Shown: positions 33,152 through 42,323 of the stretch, in pieces | Layout: each line of letters begins with the position of its first letter | Position numbering within the stretch: the stretch's first letter is position 1 | Made by a program: the position numbers and the translations under genes | Notes under the pieces: generated by a model | What the model saw: the letters and a program-made list of their open reading frames with translations, nothing else | Databases searched by the model: none | What the model was told of the DNA's origin: nothing | From: G965247475 sp965247475 | GTDB lineage: Bacteria > Chloroflexota > UBA11872 | Assembly (NCBI GenBank): GCA_965247475.1 | Contig: OZ252016.1 | Span: forward strand, 992,001-1,056,000 | Direction of reading: 5' to 3' | DNA length: 64,000 bases

Positions 33152-34453
33152 TTGAACGAGCGCGCGTTGCCGGCCCACGCGCAGGCGCGGCTCGAGAACG
33201 GCGCCCATTCGGCGGTCACTCCCATGGGCCACGCCCGATCGGTCGCGATCGTGGTGGCCTCGCGGATCGGGTCCGGCTACGAGTCCGCCGCCGAGCAGGG
33301 CGCGTCCCACTTCGTCGAGCACATGCTGTTCAAGGGCACGGTCGCACGGCCCTCCTACACGGAGATTGGCGCCGCGATCGAGTCGCTTGGCGGGCAGATC
33401 AACGCCTCCACCGAGCCGGAGATGACGACGCTATGGGCCAAGGTGGGCGCAAGCCACTGGCGGGCCGCGCTCGACGTCCTCGCCGACATGGCCGCGAACG
33501 CGACCTTCCAGCCCGACGAGATCGACAAGGAACGACGGGTGATCCTCGACGAGCTCGCGCTCATCGAGGACGCGCCCGAGGAGGCGGTGCGCCGGTCGAT
33601 CCGCGGGCGTCTGTGGCCGCGTCACGGCGTCGGCCGTGAGGTCGCCGGACCGCCCGAGAACATCAGGGCCGTGTCCGCCGACCAGCTCAAGGCGCACGCG
33701 CGACGGATGTTCGTGGGCGCCAACCTGGTCGTGAGCGTGGCCGGCGATGTGGACGCGAGCGAGGCGCAGGCGGGCATCGCCGAGGCGTTCGGCGGCCTCC
33801 CGGAGGGGCGGCCCGCCGCCTGGCCTCCGTTCGTGCCCAACGGCCCGCCGCGGCCTCGATCGAGCGTGGCCGAGCGTGAAGCCGAGCAGGCCTATTTCTC
33901 GGTCGCGGGGCGGGCGCCGAAGCGGGCGGACCCCGACCGCTTCGGGATGGACGTGCTCTGCGCGGCGCTTGGCGAGGGGATGGGCTCGCGCCTGTTCGGC
34001 GAGCTGAGGGAGACCCGGGGCATTGTCTACGAGGTGTTCTCCTCGCTCGTGGTGACCCGCGACTCCGGCGCGATGGTGGTGGAAGGATCGACCGATCCGG
34101 ACACGCTCGATGAGGCGATGGCGGCAGTGCTGGTGGAGATTGGCCGGATGGCGGCGGCCGGCATCGGTGAGTCCGAGCTGACACGCGCCCGCGAGTTCAT
34201 CAAAGGCGATATCGAGCTTTCGATGGAAGACCCTCACACCGTCGCGACCTGGTACGCACGCGAGCACCTGCTCGAGTCGGAGCGACTGTCGCCGGAGGAA
34301 GTCGTTGCCAAATACGATCAAGTCTCCGGGTCGGACGTGGCGCGTGTGGCTAGACGGGTGCTGAGCGACGACTGGGCCATCGCCGCCGCCGCCGGTCCGC
34401 TCGACGAAGATCATCCGCTGCCGGTCACGCTCGCTGGGAATCCGGAGGCGTAG
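33152..34453 (+). CDS. M16-family zinc peptidase (insulinase/MPP-like)
   Basis: A 433-residue protein with the inverted zinc motif H-x-x-E-H in GASHFVEHMLFKGT (His53, Glu56, His57), followed by family blocks EIGAAIESLGGQINASTEPEMT, EIDKERRVILDELALIEDAPEE (distal Glu) and the C-terminal domain with GMGSRLFGELRETRGIVYEVFSSL (R/Y substrate site). Similar single-chain enzymes process peptides in many bacteria and usually sit beside polynucleotide phosphorylase or dut; that is not seen here. No signal peptide. TTG 33152 start gives a plausible LNERALPAHAQARLENG; no better start is seen. The TPR gene follows 3 bp after its stop. Confidence 0.9.
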   Translation: MNERALPAHAQARLENGAHSAVTPMGHARSVAIVVASRIGSGYESAAEQGASHFVEHMLFKGTVARPSYTEIGAAIESLGGQINASTEPEMTTLWAKVGASHWRAALDVLADMAANATFQPDEIDKERRVILDELALIEDAPEEAVRRSIRGRLWPRHGVGREVAGPPENIRAVSADQLKAHARRMFVGANLVVSVAGDVDASEAQAGIAEAFGGLPEGRPAAWPPFVPNGPPRPRSSVAEREAEQAYFSVAGRAPKRADPDRFGMDVLCAALGEGMGSRLFGELRETRGIVYEVFSSLVVTRDSGAMVVEGSTDPDTLDEAMAAVLVEIGRMAAAGIGESELTRAREFIKGDIELSMEDPHTVATWYAREHLLESERLSPEEVVAKYDQVSGSDVARVARRVLSDDWAIAAAAGPLDEDHPLPVTLAGNPEA

Positions 34454-34456
34454 CCC

Positions 34457-35902
34457 ATGGTCCCGAGCGAAATCGTTCGCCGCGGACGCGAATCCTTCGA
34501 TCGCGGCGATTCCGGCACGGCGCGGTCGCTGGCGGAACATGTCCTCGGAGTCATCCGCAAGCACGCGGGCGCGCGTCTGCTGCGCGCGCTGATCGCGGAG
34601 TCGGAGGGTCGCCTCGATGAGGCCCTCGACGACCTCAGTCTCGTTGTGTCGGCCGAGCCCGCGAATCCCGAAGCGCGCGTCGTGCAAGGCCGGATCTTCA
34701 AGGTCAAGGGCGACGACGCTCGCGCGCGCGCGTTCGCGCGCCAGACGGTGGAGCTGATTCCAAGGTCGCCCGCTGTCCTGGAGTCGGCGCTGGACATCGT
34801 CGGCGTGGATGCCGATGCGCTTGCGTCATCGCCGGCGGTCCTCGGCCGCGTGCATCTGTCCAGCGGCTGGCCGTCGCTGGCAGAGCGGCACGCCCGGCTC
34901 GGGCTCGAGGATGGAGCGGATCGCGTCGACGTGCGCTTGACGCTGGCCGAGGCCTTGTGGCGACAGGGCCGGCTGGCCGAATGCGACGAGCAGTGCGAAG
35001 TCGTCTTCGATCAGGCCAGCGACTGCGTGCGGGCGGCCATCATGCGGGCGCACGTGCTGTCGGAGCAGGGGCGAACGGCACAGGGCCAGGATCTGCTGGA
35101 GCTCGCGGGTGAGATCGATCCCGAGTACCTGGAGGCGCGGGAGCTGCTTGCGACTCTCGAGTTCCACCGTTTGGTGCTGCCGGAGCCGGCGGAAATCATG
35201 GTGCCCGAGGCTCTTTCGGCTACGGGAGACCACGCCGCTCCGGCGTCCGCGCCCGCTCCCCAGCCCCCAGATGCTTCGACAGGCGACGCGGTCCGCGAAC
35301 CCGCCGGCGCCGCGGCTGAAACAGCGCGCCCCCTTGACGAGCCGGATGACCCCACCGCCGGAGAGCCGATGGCCCCCGGTGAGTCCCCAGCCGACTCGTC
35401 GGTACCAACGGCGCCGGCCGTGAGCCCGGTCGAGCAAACACCCTTGCCGATCGAGGGCGAGCGCACAACGCCCGGTCCCGATGCTCGAGCCGGCGCCGAC
35501 ACCGTCGCCACCGGCGCTCCCGAATCTGATGTCGGCGATGACGATGGCCCCGACGCCGCGGCGCCAACCGCACACGAGGTCGAGGAGCAGCCCGACCAGA
35601 CACAGCCGGCCGCGGAGCCCCTGTCCCCCGCGCGGGCGGAGCTGACACAGATCGATTGGGTGCGCGAGCTGCTGAATCGGGGCGGCTGGACAGAGGCGGA
35701 ACGCACGCTTCACGAGTTGGTCGAAGAGGCGAGCCACCCGATCGCCGAGATCGACTCGGTGCTGGAGGAAGCGACGCGTCTGGCGCCGATCGCGGGCGTC
35801 GCGTGGAAGCTCCTCGGCGACTTCCGAATGCGAACCAGCCGTCCACAGGCCGCGGCGGAGGCGTATCTCAAGGCGGCCAAGCAAGCGAGCAACGGTGAGT
35901 GA
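34457..35902 (+). CDS. TPR-repeat protein with a long Pro/Ala/acidic linker
   Basis: A 481-residue protein. Residues 1-235 read as helical repeats of TPR type (for example ARLLRALIAESEGRLDEALDDLSLVVSAEPANPEARVVQGRIF, then REARAFARQTVELIPRS-like units). Residues about 240-385 are low-complexity, rich in Pro, Ala, Glu and Asp. Residues 390-481 return to TPR-like helices (WVRELLNRGGWTEAERTLHELVEEA, AWKLLGDFRMRTSRPQAAAEAYLKAAKQ). No signal or membrane segment, so it is a cytoplasmic scaffold. It is coupled to the downstream Roadblock gene by an 8-bp overlap and to the M16 gene by a 3-bp gap, suggesting the pair works as a complex. Confidence 0.7.
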   Translation: MVPSEIVRRGRESFDRGDSGTARSLAEHVLGVIRKHAGARLLRALIAESEGRLDEALDDLSLVVSAEPANPEARVVQGRIFKVKGDDARARAFARQTVELIPRSPAVLESALDIVGVDADALASSPAVLGRVHLSSGWPSLAERHARLGLEDGADRVDVRLTLAEALWRQGRLAECDEQCEVVFDQASDCVRAAIMRAHVLSEQGRTAQGQDLLELAGEIDPEYLEARELLATLEFHRLVLPEPAEIMVPEALSATGDHAAPASAPAPQPPDASTGDAVREPAGAAAETARPLDEPDDPTAGEPMAPGESPADSSVPTAPAVSPVEQTPLPIEGERTTPGPDARAGADTVATGAPESDVGDDDGPDAAAPTAHEVEEQPDQTQPAAEPLSPARAELTQIDWVRELLNRGGWTEAERTLHELVEEASHPIAEIDSVLEEATRLAPIAGVAWKLLGDFRMRTSRPQAAAEAYLKAAKQASNGE

Positions 35903-36230
35903 AGCGGCCGAGCTGCACGCGCGTATCTCCGCGCTTCCACGCGTCGAGGGAGCGGTGGTTTGGCGGCTCGGCGATGTGCCGGTCGGTCGGCTCGATCGGA
36001 TGGCAAACGCCGCCGCTCCGGGGCTGCTGGCGGCGGGGATCGGAAGCATCGAGCAGGTCATCGAGTTGGCCGGACTTGGCCAAATCGAGGAGCTGTGGTT
36101 TCTTACAGACAACGTGCAATGCCTCGCGGTCCGCTTCGCCGAATGGCAGGCAATCGTGGTGACCGCCACCGCCGCGGACATCGAGGCTCTCCGGGACCAG
36201 ATCACCGATCTACTCGACAAGCGTGCTTGA
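35895..36230 (+). CDS. Roadblock/LC7-domain-like protein
   Basis: A 111-residue protein whose pattern, a first helix (LHARISALPRVEGAVVWRLGDV), a central long helix (MANAAAPGLLAAGIGSIEQVIELAGLG), strands LWFLTDNVQCLAVRFAEWQAIVV and a final helix ADIEALRDQITDLLD, fits the Roadblock/LC7 fold of bacterial MglB-like proteins. In bacteria such proteins bind small GTPases or scaffold proteins. No MglA-like GTPase is in the window. It starts with GTG 35895 inside the end of the TPR gene (8-bp overlap), so translation is probably coupled. Confidence 0.6.
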   Translation: MSEAAELHARISALPRVEGAVVWRLGDVPVGRLDRMANAAAPGLLAAGIGSIEQVIELAGLGQIEELWFLTDNVQCLAVRFAEWQAIVVTATAADIEALRDQITDLLDKRA

Positions 36231-36278
36231 GCCCACGACCGTGACATCGCGCACCACCCACAGACGGACCTGCTGCCC

Positions 36279-36743
36279 ATGAGTGCCGAGATGGAACGAT
36301 CGCTCGTCCTGCTGAAGCCGGACGCGCTCCAGCGCGGTGTCGCCATGGAGATTCTCGCCCGGTTCGAGCGGCGTGGTCTTCGGACGGTGGCGCTCAAGCT
36401 GGTTCAGATCAGCCACGAGCTGGCTGCGCGCCACTACGCGGTGCACCAAGGCAAGTTCTTCTACGACGACCTCGTCCGCCATATCACGGCCGGTCCGGTC
36501 ATCGCGACGGTGCTCGAAGGCCCCGAGTGCATCGGCGTTGTACGGTCGATGGTGGGCGCCACGCGTCCGCATGAGGCTGAACCGGGCACCATTCGAGGCG
36601 ACCTGGCGCTGACCCCGCTGCGAAACCTGGTCCACGCGTCCGACTCCGCCGAGACGGCCGCCGCCGAGATCGATCTGCACTTCGATGCCGGGGAGTTGCT
36701 CGACTATGAGCGGCCGCTCGACGAATGGATATATGAAACGTAG
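36279..36743 (+). CDS. ndk: Nucleoside diphosphate kinase
   Basis: A 154-residue enzyme with the NDK hallmarks: SLVLLKPDALQRGVAMEILARFERRGL at the start, HYAVHQGKFFYDDLVRHITAGPVIATVLEG (the Kpn-loop area), VVRSMVGATRPHEAEPGTIRGDLAL and the active-site His in RNLVHASDSAETAAAEI (consensus N-x-x-H-x-S-D). It transfers the gamma phosphate between NTPs and NDPs through phospho-His. It lies directly upstream of sucCD; pairing of ndk with succinyl-CoA ligase makes metabolic sense, because the ligase produces ATP or GTP. Confidence 0.93.
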   Translation: MSAEMERSLVLLKPDALQRGVAMEILARFERRGLRTVALKLVQISHELAARHYAVHQGKFFYDDLVRHITAGPVIATVLEGPECIGVVRSMVGATRPHEAEPGTIRGDLALTPLRNLVHASDSAETAAAEIDLHFDAGELLDYERPLDEWIYET

Positions 36744-36779
36744 GCGGGAAGGACGGCGGAACGGGGCGCCGGCCCGCAC

Positions 36780-37910
36780 GTGAAGATTCACGAGTTCGAC
36801 GCCCGCCGAGTATTCGCTGATCACGGTCTTCCGGTCCCGCCGAGTCGCATCGCTCGGGATCCCGACGCTGCCGGCGACGCCGCACGCGGGTTCGGCGGCC
36901 CCGTCGTCGTCAAGGCCCAGGTCCTCGTTGGGGGGCGCGGCAAGGCTGGCGGAGTGAAGCTCGCGGCGAACGCCGACCAGGCGCGAGCGGCGGCCGAGTC
37001 GATCCTGGGAATGGACATCCACGGGGAGACGGTGCGCAAGGTCCTCGTGGCGCCCGCGATCGATATCGAACGAGAGTTCTACCTAGGCGCCGTTCTCGAT
37101 CGGGCGCGTGATTGCGTGGCTGTGATGGCCAGCGCCGAGGGCGGCGTCGAGATCGAGCAGATTGCCGAGGCAAGCCCCGAGGCGATTCACTCGGTGCACG
37201 TCGATGGCGCGGACGGGCTGGCCGGCTGGCAGGCGCGCCAGCTCGGGTTCGTGCTTGGACTGGCGCCGGAGCAAGTCCGGCCGTTCGTCGCGATCGCGCA
37301 GGGACTCATGCGCGCCTTCTTCGCGGTTGATGCGTCGCTCGCGGAAGTGAATCCGCTCGTGCTCGACGGCGCGGGGGCCTTTCACGCGATCGATGCCAAG
37401 ATCAACATCGACGACAGCGCGATGTTCCGCCATCCCGAACTCGAGGACCTGCGCGACCCTTCGCAGGAAAGCGCGGCCGAGGCGCAGGCGCGCATGGCCG
37501 ACATCAGCCACATCCAGCTGCGTGGGGCGATCGGCTGCATGGTCAACGGCGCGGGCCTTGCCATGGCGACGATGGACGTGATCAAGCACTACGGCGGCGA
37601 ACCCGCCAACTTTCTCGACGTCGGCGGCGGTGCGGGGCCGAATCGGGTCGCTACCGCGTTCCGGCTCATCCTCGATGACCCAAACGTGCGGGCGGTCTTT
37701 GTGAACATCTTTGCCGGCATCACGCGCGCCGACGACGTTGCCCGCGGGATCCTGGAGGCCCGGCCCGCGATGTCGCGTGACGTCCCGCTGGTCGTGCGGC
37801 TGGTCGGCACGAACGAAGACGAGGGCATTCGACTCCTGGCCGACGCCGGGATTCAGGCCGTCCGATCGATGGATGAAGCCGCGCAGTTCGCGGTCAAGGC
37901 CTCGGCGTGA
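36780..37910 (+). CDS. sucC: Succinyl-CoA ligase beta subunit
   Basis: A 376-residue protein. The N-terminal ATP-grasp domain starts [20 protein letters not shown] and has [21 protein letters not shown] (lysine and glycine loop). [29 protein letters not shown] holds the metal ligands. The C-terminal domain has [34 protein letters not shown], the phosphate-loop signature of this family, and [16 protein letters not shown]. It forms succinate, ATP and CoA from succinyl-CoA with SucD. GTG 36780 start. It overlaps sucD by 4 bp (GTGA). Confidence 0.94.
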   Translation: MKIHEFDARRVFADHGLPVPPSRIARDPDAAGDAARGFGGPVVVKAQVLVGGRGKAGGVKLAANADQARAAAESILGMDIHGETVRKVLVAPAIDIEREFYLGAVLDRARDCVAVMASAEGGVEIEQIAEASPEAIHSVHVDGADGLAGWQARQLGFVLGLAPEQVRPFVAIAQGLMRAFFAVDASLAEVNPLVLDGAGAFHAIDAKINIDDSAMFRHPELEDLRDPSQESAAEAQARMADISHIQLRGAIGCMVNGAGLAMATMDVIKHYGGEPANFLDVGGGAGPNRVATAFRLILDDPNVRAVFVNIFAGITRADDVARGILEARPAMSRDVPLVVRLVGTNEDEGIRLLADAGIQAVRSMDEAAQFAVKASA

Positions 37911-38788
37911 GCATCTTGCTCGATGGCTCCGCGCGAGTCGTCGTGCAGGGCATGACCGGCCGCCAGGGCGCGTTCCACGCACGACGGATGGTCGCGGCCG
38001 GGACATCCGTCGTCGCGGGCGTCACGCCGGGCCGTGCCGGGACCATGGTCGAGGGGCTTGAGTCGATCCCGGTCTACAACACCGTGCGGGACGCCGTGCG
38101 GGCGCACCCGGCCAACACCGCCTGCATCTTTGTGCCGGCCGCCTCCGCTCCGGATGCGATTCTCGAGGACATCGCGGCCGGCTTCGAGCTGATCGTCTGC
38201 ATCACCGAAGGTATCCCGGCCCTGGATATGGTCCGGCTGATGCCGCGGCTGCGCGCGTCGCAGGCGCGCCTGATCGGGCCGAATTCCCCGGGCGTCGTCA
38301 CGCCGGGCGCGAACGCGAAGGTCGGGATCATGCCCTGGGAGATCCATTCACCCGGTCCAGTCGGGGTGGTCAGCCGCAGCGGTACGCTCACGTATGAGGT
38401 GGTGCAGCACCTCACGGATCTGGGGGCAGGGCAATCGACCGCGGTTGGCATTGGCGGCGACCCGATCATCGGCACACGATTCGTCGAGGTGTTGGAGATG
38501 TTCGAGGCGGACCCCGCGACTCGCGGGATCGTGCTGCTCGGTGAGATCGGCGGCGACGACGAGGAGCACGCCGCCGCCTTCATCGAACGCGCCGTCACGA
38601 AGCCGGTCTCCGCGTTCATCGCCGGACGCACGGCGCCGCCGGAACGTCGCATGGGGCACGCAGGCGCGATCGTCTCCGGATCGTCCGGGACCGCCGCCGC
38701 CAAGCGTGACGCGCTGCGCGCGGCGGGCGTTCTCATTGGCGACACACCGCGCGAGGCGGCGGAGTTGCTCGCGGGGCGGCTCGGCTAG
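37907..38788 (+). CDS. sucD: Succinyl-CoA ligase alpha subunit
   Basis: A 293-residue protein. The CoA-binding N-domain has [32 protein letters not shown]. The middle has [31 protein letters not shown] and [14 protein letters not shown]. The phosphorylated His lies in [27 protein letters not shown], and the ATP-side loop is [19 protein letters not shown]. All are normal for SucD. GTG 37907 start inside the sucC stop. With korAB downstream it covers the route from 2-oxoglutarate to succinate. Confidence 0.94.
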   Translation: MSILLDGSARVVVQGMTGRQGAFHARRMVAAGTSVVAGVTPGRAGTMVEGLESIPVYNTVRDAVRAHPANTACIFVPAASAPDAILEDIAAGFELIVCITEGIPALDMVRLMPRLRASQARLIGPNSPGVVTPGANAKVGIMPWEIHSPGPVGVVSRSGTLTYEVVQHLTDLGAGQSTAVGIGGDPIIGTRFVEVLEMFEADPATRGIVLLGEIGGDDEEHAAAFIERAVTKPVSAFIAGRTAPPERRMGHAGAIVSGSSGTAAAKRDALRAAGVLIGDTPREAAELLAGRLG

Positions 38789-38889
38789 GTGGGCATCCCG
38801 GCAAGTCCGATAATGGAAGAAGACGTGCCGTCCCGCGGCGCCATCGGACACTTGACTCGGCGACGACCTCCACGACCACTGGCAAGACC

Positions 38890-40761
38890 ATGCCTGGGAC
38901 ATTGATGCGCAACAACGAACTCTCACTATTGATCGGCGGACCGGCCGGGAGCGGCATCAACGTTGGAGCGGAGATCTTCGCCAAGGCCTGTGTGCGCGCG
39001 GGTCTCGAGGTCTTCTCCAACGTCGAGTACCACTCGAACATCCACGGCCGGCAGATCTTCTATCGAGTACGCGTCGGCGATGAGCCGGTCGACTCACACG
39101 TCGAGCACGTGGACCTGCTGCTGGCGCTCGACTCCGAGACGCTGTTTGGCAACTACGACGAAACGGACTACCAGCGAAACATCGGACATCTTCACCGGCT
39201 GGCGCCCGGCGCCGCCGTGATCGTGGACACGCGCGCGGGCATCTCCCCGGACGCGATCGGCCGTGATGACGTCGCGCTGCTCTCGCTTCCGTTCGACGAG
39301 ATCGTCAAATCGGCTGTCGAGTCGGGGGGCGCGACGTATCAGGCCCGTCGCCATTCGGTCATGCGCAACATGGTTCCCATAGGCGCGGCATGCGCACTGC
39401 TCGAATTCGAAACCAATCAGGTCGTGAACGTCGTGGCCGAACGGCTGCCGGCCCACCGACAGGACCTGGTGGAGCTCAACCGCCTGGTGCTGCGGAAGGC
39501 CTGGGAGTCCGCGCGACAGCGGCTCGGGACGGCCTCGTTCGATGTGGCGCTGTGGCCGCGCGAGCAGGCCCGATCCAAGCTGCTCATGCGCGGAGTGGAG
39601 GCCGTGGCGATCGGAAAGGTCAGTGCCGGGTGCGGCCTGCAGACGTACTACCCGATCGCACCCGCGTCAGATGAGAGCGTCTATCTCGAGACCATCCAGA
39701 GCGACTACCCCATCGTCGTCGTCCAAGCCGAGGACGAGATCGCCTCGATGAACATGGCCGTCGGCGCGGCGCACACCGGCGTTCGCGCGTCTACCTCGAC
39801 CGCGGGCCCGGGCTTCTCGCTCATGGCGGAAGGCGTTGGGTTCGCCTCCATGACCGAGGCGCCAGGTCCGGTCGTGGTGTTGTACCAGCGCGGCGGTCCG
39901 AGCACCGGCCTGCCGACGCGGAACTCACAGCAGGATCTGCGATTCGCCGTGCAGCCCGCACACGGCGAGTTTCCGCACATCGTCGTCGCGCCCGGTGGAC
40001 TGCAAGAGGCGGCCAGGTACACCGTGCTGGCCTTCAACTGGGGCGATCGATATCAGGTCCCGGTGGTCGTGCTGCTCGACAAGGTGACCGCGAATTCGTG
40101 GTTCACGGTGGACGACCTCGACCTGGCGAACCTGCCGGTCGATGTGGGCGAGATCTGGTCGCCCGACGCGAACGGCGACGAGCCCTACCGGCGCCACAGG
40201 CTCACCGACACCGGCATCAGTCCGCGCGCGATCTTCGGAACCCCCGAGGGGACGTTCGTGACCACCACCGACGAGCACACCGAGCGCGGGCGGATCGACG
40301 AAGACACGACCAATCGCATGCGCCAGATGGAAAAGCGGATGGGCAAGCTGGAGCTCATCGCGGAGGAGATTCCCGACGAGGATCAGCTGACGTTGCACGG
40401 TCCCGACGATGCCGAGATCACGATCGTGGCGTGGGGGTCGACGGTTGGTCCGATCTCTGATGCGCGGCGCGTGCTCGCGCGCGAGCATGGGGTGACGGCC
40501 AACCACCTGCAGATCCGGCTGATGTGCCCGTTCCCGGCGGAGTTGGTGCGGACGCAGCTCGAGCGCGCGAACCAGTTGATGCTGCTGGAGGACAATTACA
40601 CGGGTCAACTCGGCGGGCTGGTCGCCGAGCACACCGGGATCGAATTGAAGCGGCGGGTGCTCAAGTACGACGGACGGCCTTTCTCACAGGACGAGGTGGT
40701 CGAGGCCGCGCTCGCGCATCTCAGGACCGAGGTCGAACGGCTCGTGGTCTCGCACCCATGA
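38890..40761 (+). CDS. korA: 2-oxoglutarate:ferredoxin oxidoreductase alpha subunit (fused gamma-alpha)
   Basis: A 623-residue protein. Residues about 1-190 are the gamma (CoA-side) domain: LSLLIGGPAGSGINVGAEIFAKACVRAG and NIHGRQIFYRVRVGDEPVDSH. Residues about 210-620 are the alpha pyrimidine-binding domain with GCGLQTYYPIAPASDESVYLE, VVVQAEDEIASMNMAVGAAHTGVRASTSTAGPGFSLMAEG and the Rossmann domain near the C-terminus (VAWGSTVGPISDARRVL). Fusion of gamma to alpha is typical of KorA-type two-subunit enzymes. The ATG at 38890 gives MPGTLMRNNELS; the second Met (38905) is an equally good start. Partner korB follows after 36 bp. Confidence 0.9.
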   Translation: MPGTLMRNNELSLLIGGPAGSGINVGAEIFAKACVRAGLEVFSNVEYHSNIHGRQIFYRVRVGDEPVDSHVEHVDLLLALDSETLFGNYDETDYQRNIGHLHRLAPGAAVIVDTRAGISPDAIGRDDVALLSLPFDEIVKSAVESGGATYQARRHSVMRNMVPIGAACALLEFETNQVVNVVAERLPAHRQDLVELNRLVLRKAWESARQRLGTASFDVALWPREQARSKLLMRGVEAVAIGKVSAGCGLQTYYPIAPASDESVYLETIQSDYPIVVVQAEDEIASMNMAVGAAHTGVRASTSTAGPGFSLMAEGVGFASMTEAPGPVVVLYQRGGPSTGLPTRNSQQDLRFAVQPAHGEFPHIVVAPGGLQEAARYTVLAFNWGDRYQVPVVVLLDKVTANSWFTVDDLDLANLPVDVGEIWSPDANGDEPYRRHRLTDTGISPRAIFGTPEGTFVTTTDEHTERGRIDEDTTNRMRQMEKRMGKLELIAEEIPDEDQLTLHGPDDAEITIVAWGSTVGPISDARRVLAREHGVTANHLQIRLMCPFPAELVRTQLERANQLMLLEDNYTGQLGGLVAEHTGIELKRRVLKYDGRPFSQDEVVEAALAHLRTEVERLVVSHP

Positions 40762-40797
40762 GCTGGCTGCGCGTAGGCGAGGGGTGACAATAGCGCC

Positions 40798-41745
40798 ATG
40801 GCCATAGCCGAACAGATGACCTCGAAGAGCTTCGCCGTCCAAGACGCGCATCCCGACTGGTGCGGCGGCTGCGGCGACTTCGGCATCCTCAGCGCCGTCA
40901 AGCAGGCGCTGGCCGAGCTTGGACGAGCGCCTCATGAGGTCGCGGTGGTCTCGGGGATCGGGTGCTCCGGCAAGCTCCCGCACTACCTGCACACCTACGG
41001 CATCCATAGCCTGCACGGCCGCGCGCTCAACGTTGCCACCGGCGTGAGGCTCGCGAACACCGACCTGCTGGTGATTGCCGCCGGCGGCGACGGCGATGGC
41101 TACGGCATCGGCGCGGGCTACTTTGTGAACTCGGGCCGGCGGAATCTTGACATAACGTATCTCGTCCACAACAACGGCGTCTACGGGCTGACCAAGGGCC
41201 AGGCGTCGCCAACCATGCGTCGGGGCGACCAGGCCAAGAGCATGCCTGAGCCCGCGATTCAGGAGAGTGTGAACCCGATCGGGCTGGCCATCTCGGCCGG
41301 ATACACGTTCGTGGCGCGCGGCTACGCGATGGCCCAGAAGGACCTGGTCGATCTCATCATGCGCGCCGTCGCGCACCGGGGAACGGCGCTCGTGGACATT
41401 CTGCAGCCGTGCCCGGTCTACAACGATCTGATGACCGTCGACTTCTTCAGGGCCGCGGACCTCGAAGGCTCGCGGTCCCGTATCTATCGGCTCGCCGACG
41501 AGGGCTACGACGGTGTGGTGCACGATGCTGGCGATCTCGACGAGCGGATCGCGAAGCAGCAACAGGCGCTGGGCAAGTCCTATGAGTGGGGCGACCGGAT
41601 TCCCACCGGCGTCCTCTATCAGATCGACGTGCCGACCTATGAGGACGAGGTCGCGCGCCGTCGGCCCCAACTGGCTGATTCGCCGCTGACCTCCGCCGCC
41701 AAGCCCGGCCAGGACGTCCGTCCGCTGATCGAACGCTTCCGCTAG
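40798..41745 (+). CDS. korB: 2-oxoglutarate:ferredoxin oxidoreductase beta subunit
   Basis: A 315-residue TPP-binding subunit. HPDWCGGCGDFGILSAVKQAL has the Cys pair of the proximal iron-sulfur cluster region, and GIGCSGKLPHYLHTYGIHSLHGRALNVATG follows. The TPP motif is VIAAGGDGDGYGIGAGYFVNSGRRNLDITYLVHNNGVYGLTKG (GDG...NN). DILQPCPVYND provides a further Cys. With KorA it decarboxylates 2-oxoglutarate to succinyl-CoA and reduces ferredoxin, reversibly. The close genetic link with sucCD supports a 2-oxoglutarate rather than pyruvate role. 41746-42040 shows no gene. Confidence 0.92.
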   Translation: MAIAEQMTSKSFAVQDAHPDWCGGCGDFGILSAVKQALAELGRAPHEVAVVSGIGCSGKLPHYLHTYGIHSLHGRALNVATGVRLANTDLLVIAAGGDGDGYGIGAGYFVNSGRRNLDITYLVHNNGVYGLTKGQASPTMRRGDQAKSMPEPAIQESVNPIGLAISAGYTFVARGYAMAQKDLVDLIMRAVAHRGTALVDILQPCPVYNDLMTVDFFRAADLEGSRSRIYRLADEGYDGVVHDAGDLDERIAKQQQALGKSYEWGDRIPTGVLYQIDVPTYEDEVARRRPQLADSPLTSAAKPGQDVRPLIERFR

Positions 41746-42040
41746 CGGTTCTTCGACCGACGCCGGCGGGCGCCAACCGACGCGCGGGTGGTGCGAGCTG
41801 ACGGCTTTGGAGGCCGATCATTCGTGGTCGATCGCGCCGTCCGTCCGAGAGACGCTTGGCGGCCTCATGGTAGTGCCGTAGGCGGATTCTCCATCGGTAT
41901 GCTGGCGGGAGCCCTCCCGATCATTCCGAATCACACGGCTGCCGACCAAGCTCCGGGGCTCCGACGCCCGCTGGACACGCCCGCGGCACCGCGTGCGGCG
42001 ACCGTTATGTGAAACTGAACCGGAGGCGGCGCGCGCCGAT

Positions 42041-42113
42041 GCCCCCGTAGCTCAGTGGACAGAGCAGCGGCCTTCTAAGCCGTTGGTCGCAGGTTCGAGT
42101 CCTGCCGGGGGCG
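42041..42113 (+). tRNA. tRNA-Arg (anticodon UCU)
   Basis: A perfect cloverleaf: acceptor GCCCCCG/CGGGGGC, D arm GCTC/GAGC, anticodon stem GCGGC/GCCGT with loop CTTCTAA (anticodon TCT at 42074-42076, U33 and A37 present), T arm GCAGG-TTCGAGT-CCTGC. No CCA is encoded. It lies 295 bp after korB and 210 bp before the IS5-like element; no integrase or second copy of its 3' end is visible, so there is no sign that it serves as an attachment site here. Confidence 0.97.
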
Positions 42114-42323
42114 CCGCCGACCAGGCGTCACGGGTGCCCCGAACCTGTCAATAGGGCGTTTGCCGGGGCGCGGGTCGTCGAGTCGCCATCCTGGAGCCAT
42201 ACCGCCCGTTCCTTCGGAGGGTGCGGATGCGCCACACACCGGCCACGACGATCCCGGCGCTGGCCAAACACGAGTTCGGGTCCGAATAGCGTAGAAGTCG
42301 CAAGCCATTGCTCCCCCTAGGGG

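Noticed and set aside
42041..42113. tRNA-Arg as an integration site (genomic island attachment)
   Set aside because: No integrase gene and no repeated 3' tRNA end was found on the right side; the IS elements nearby do not use tRNA sites.
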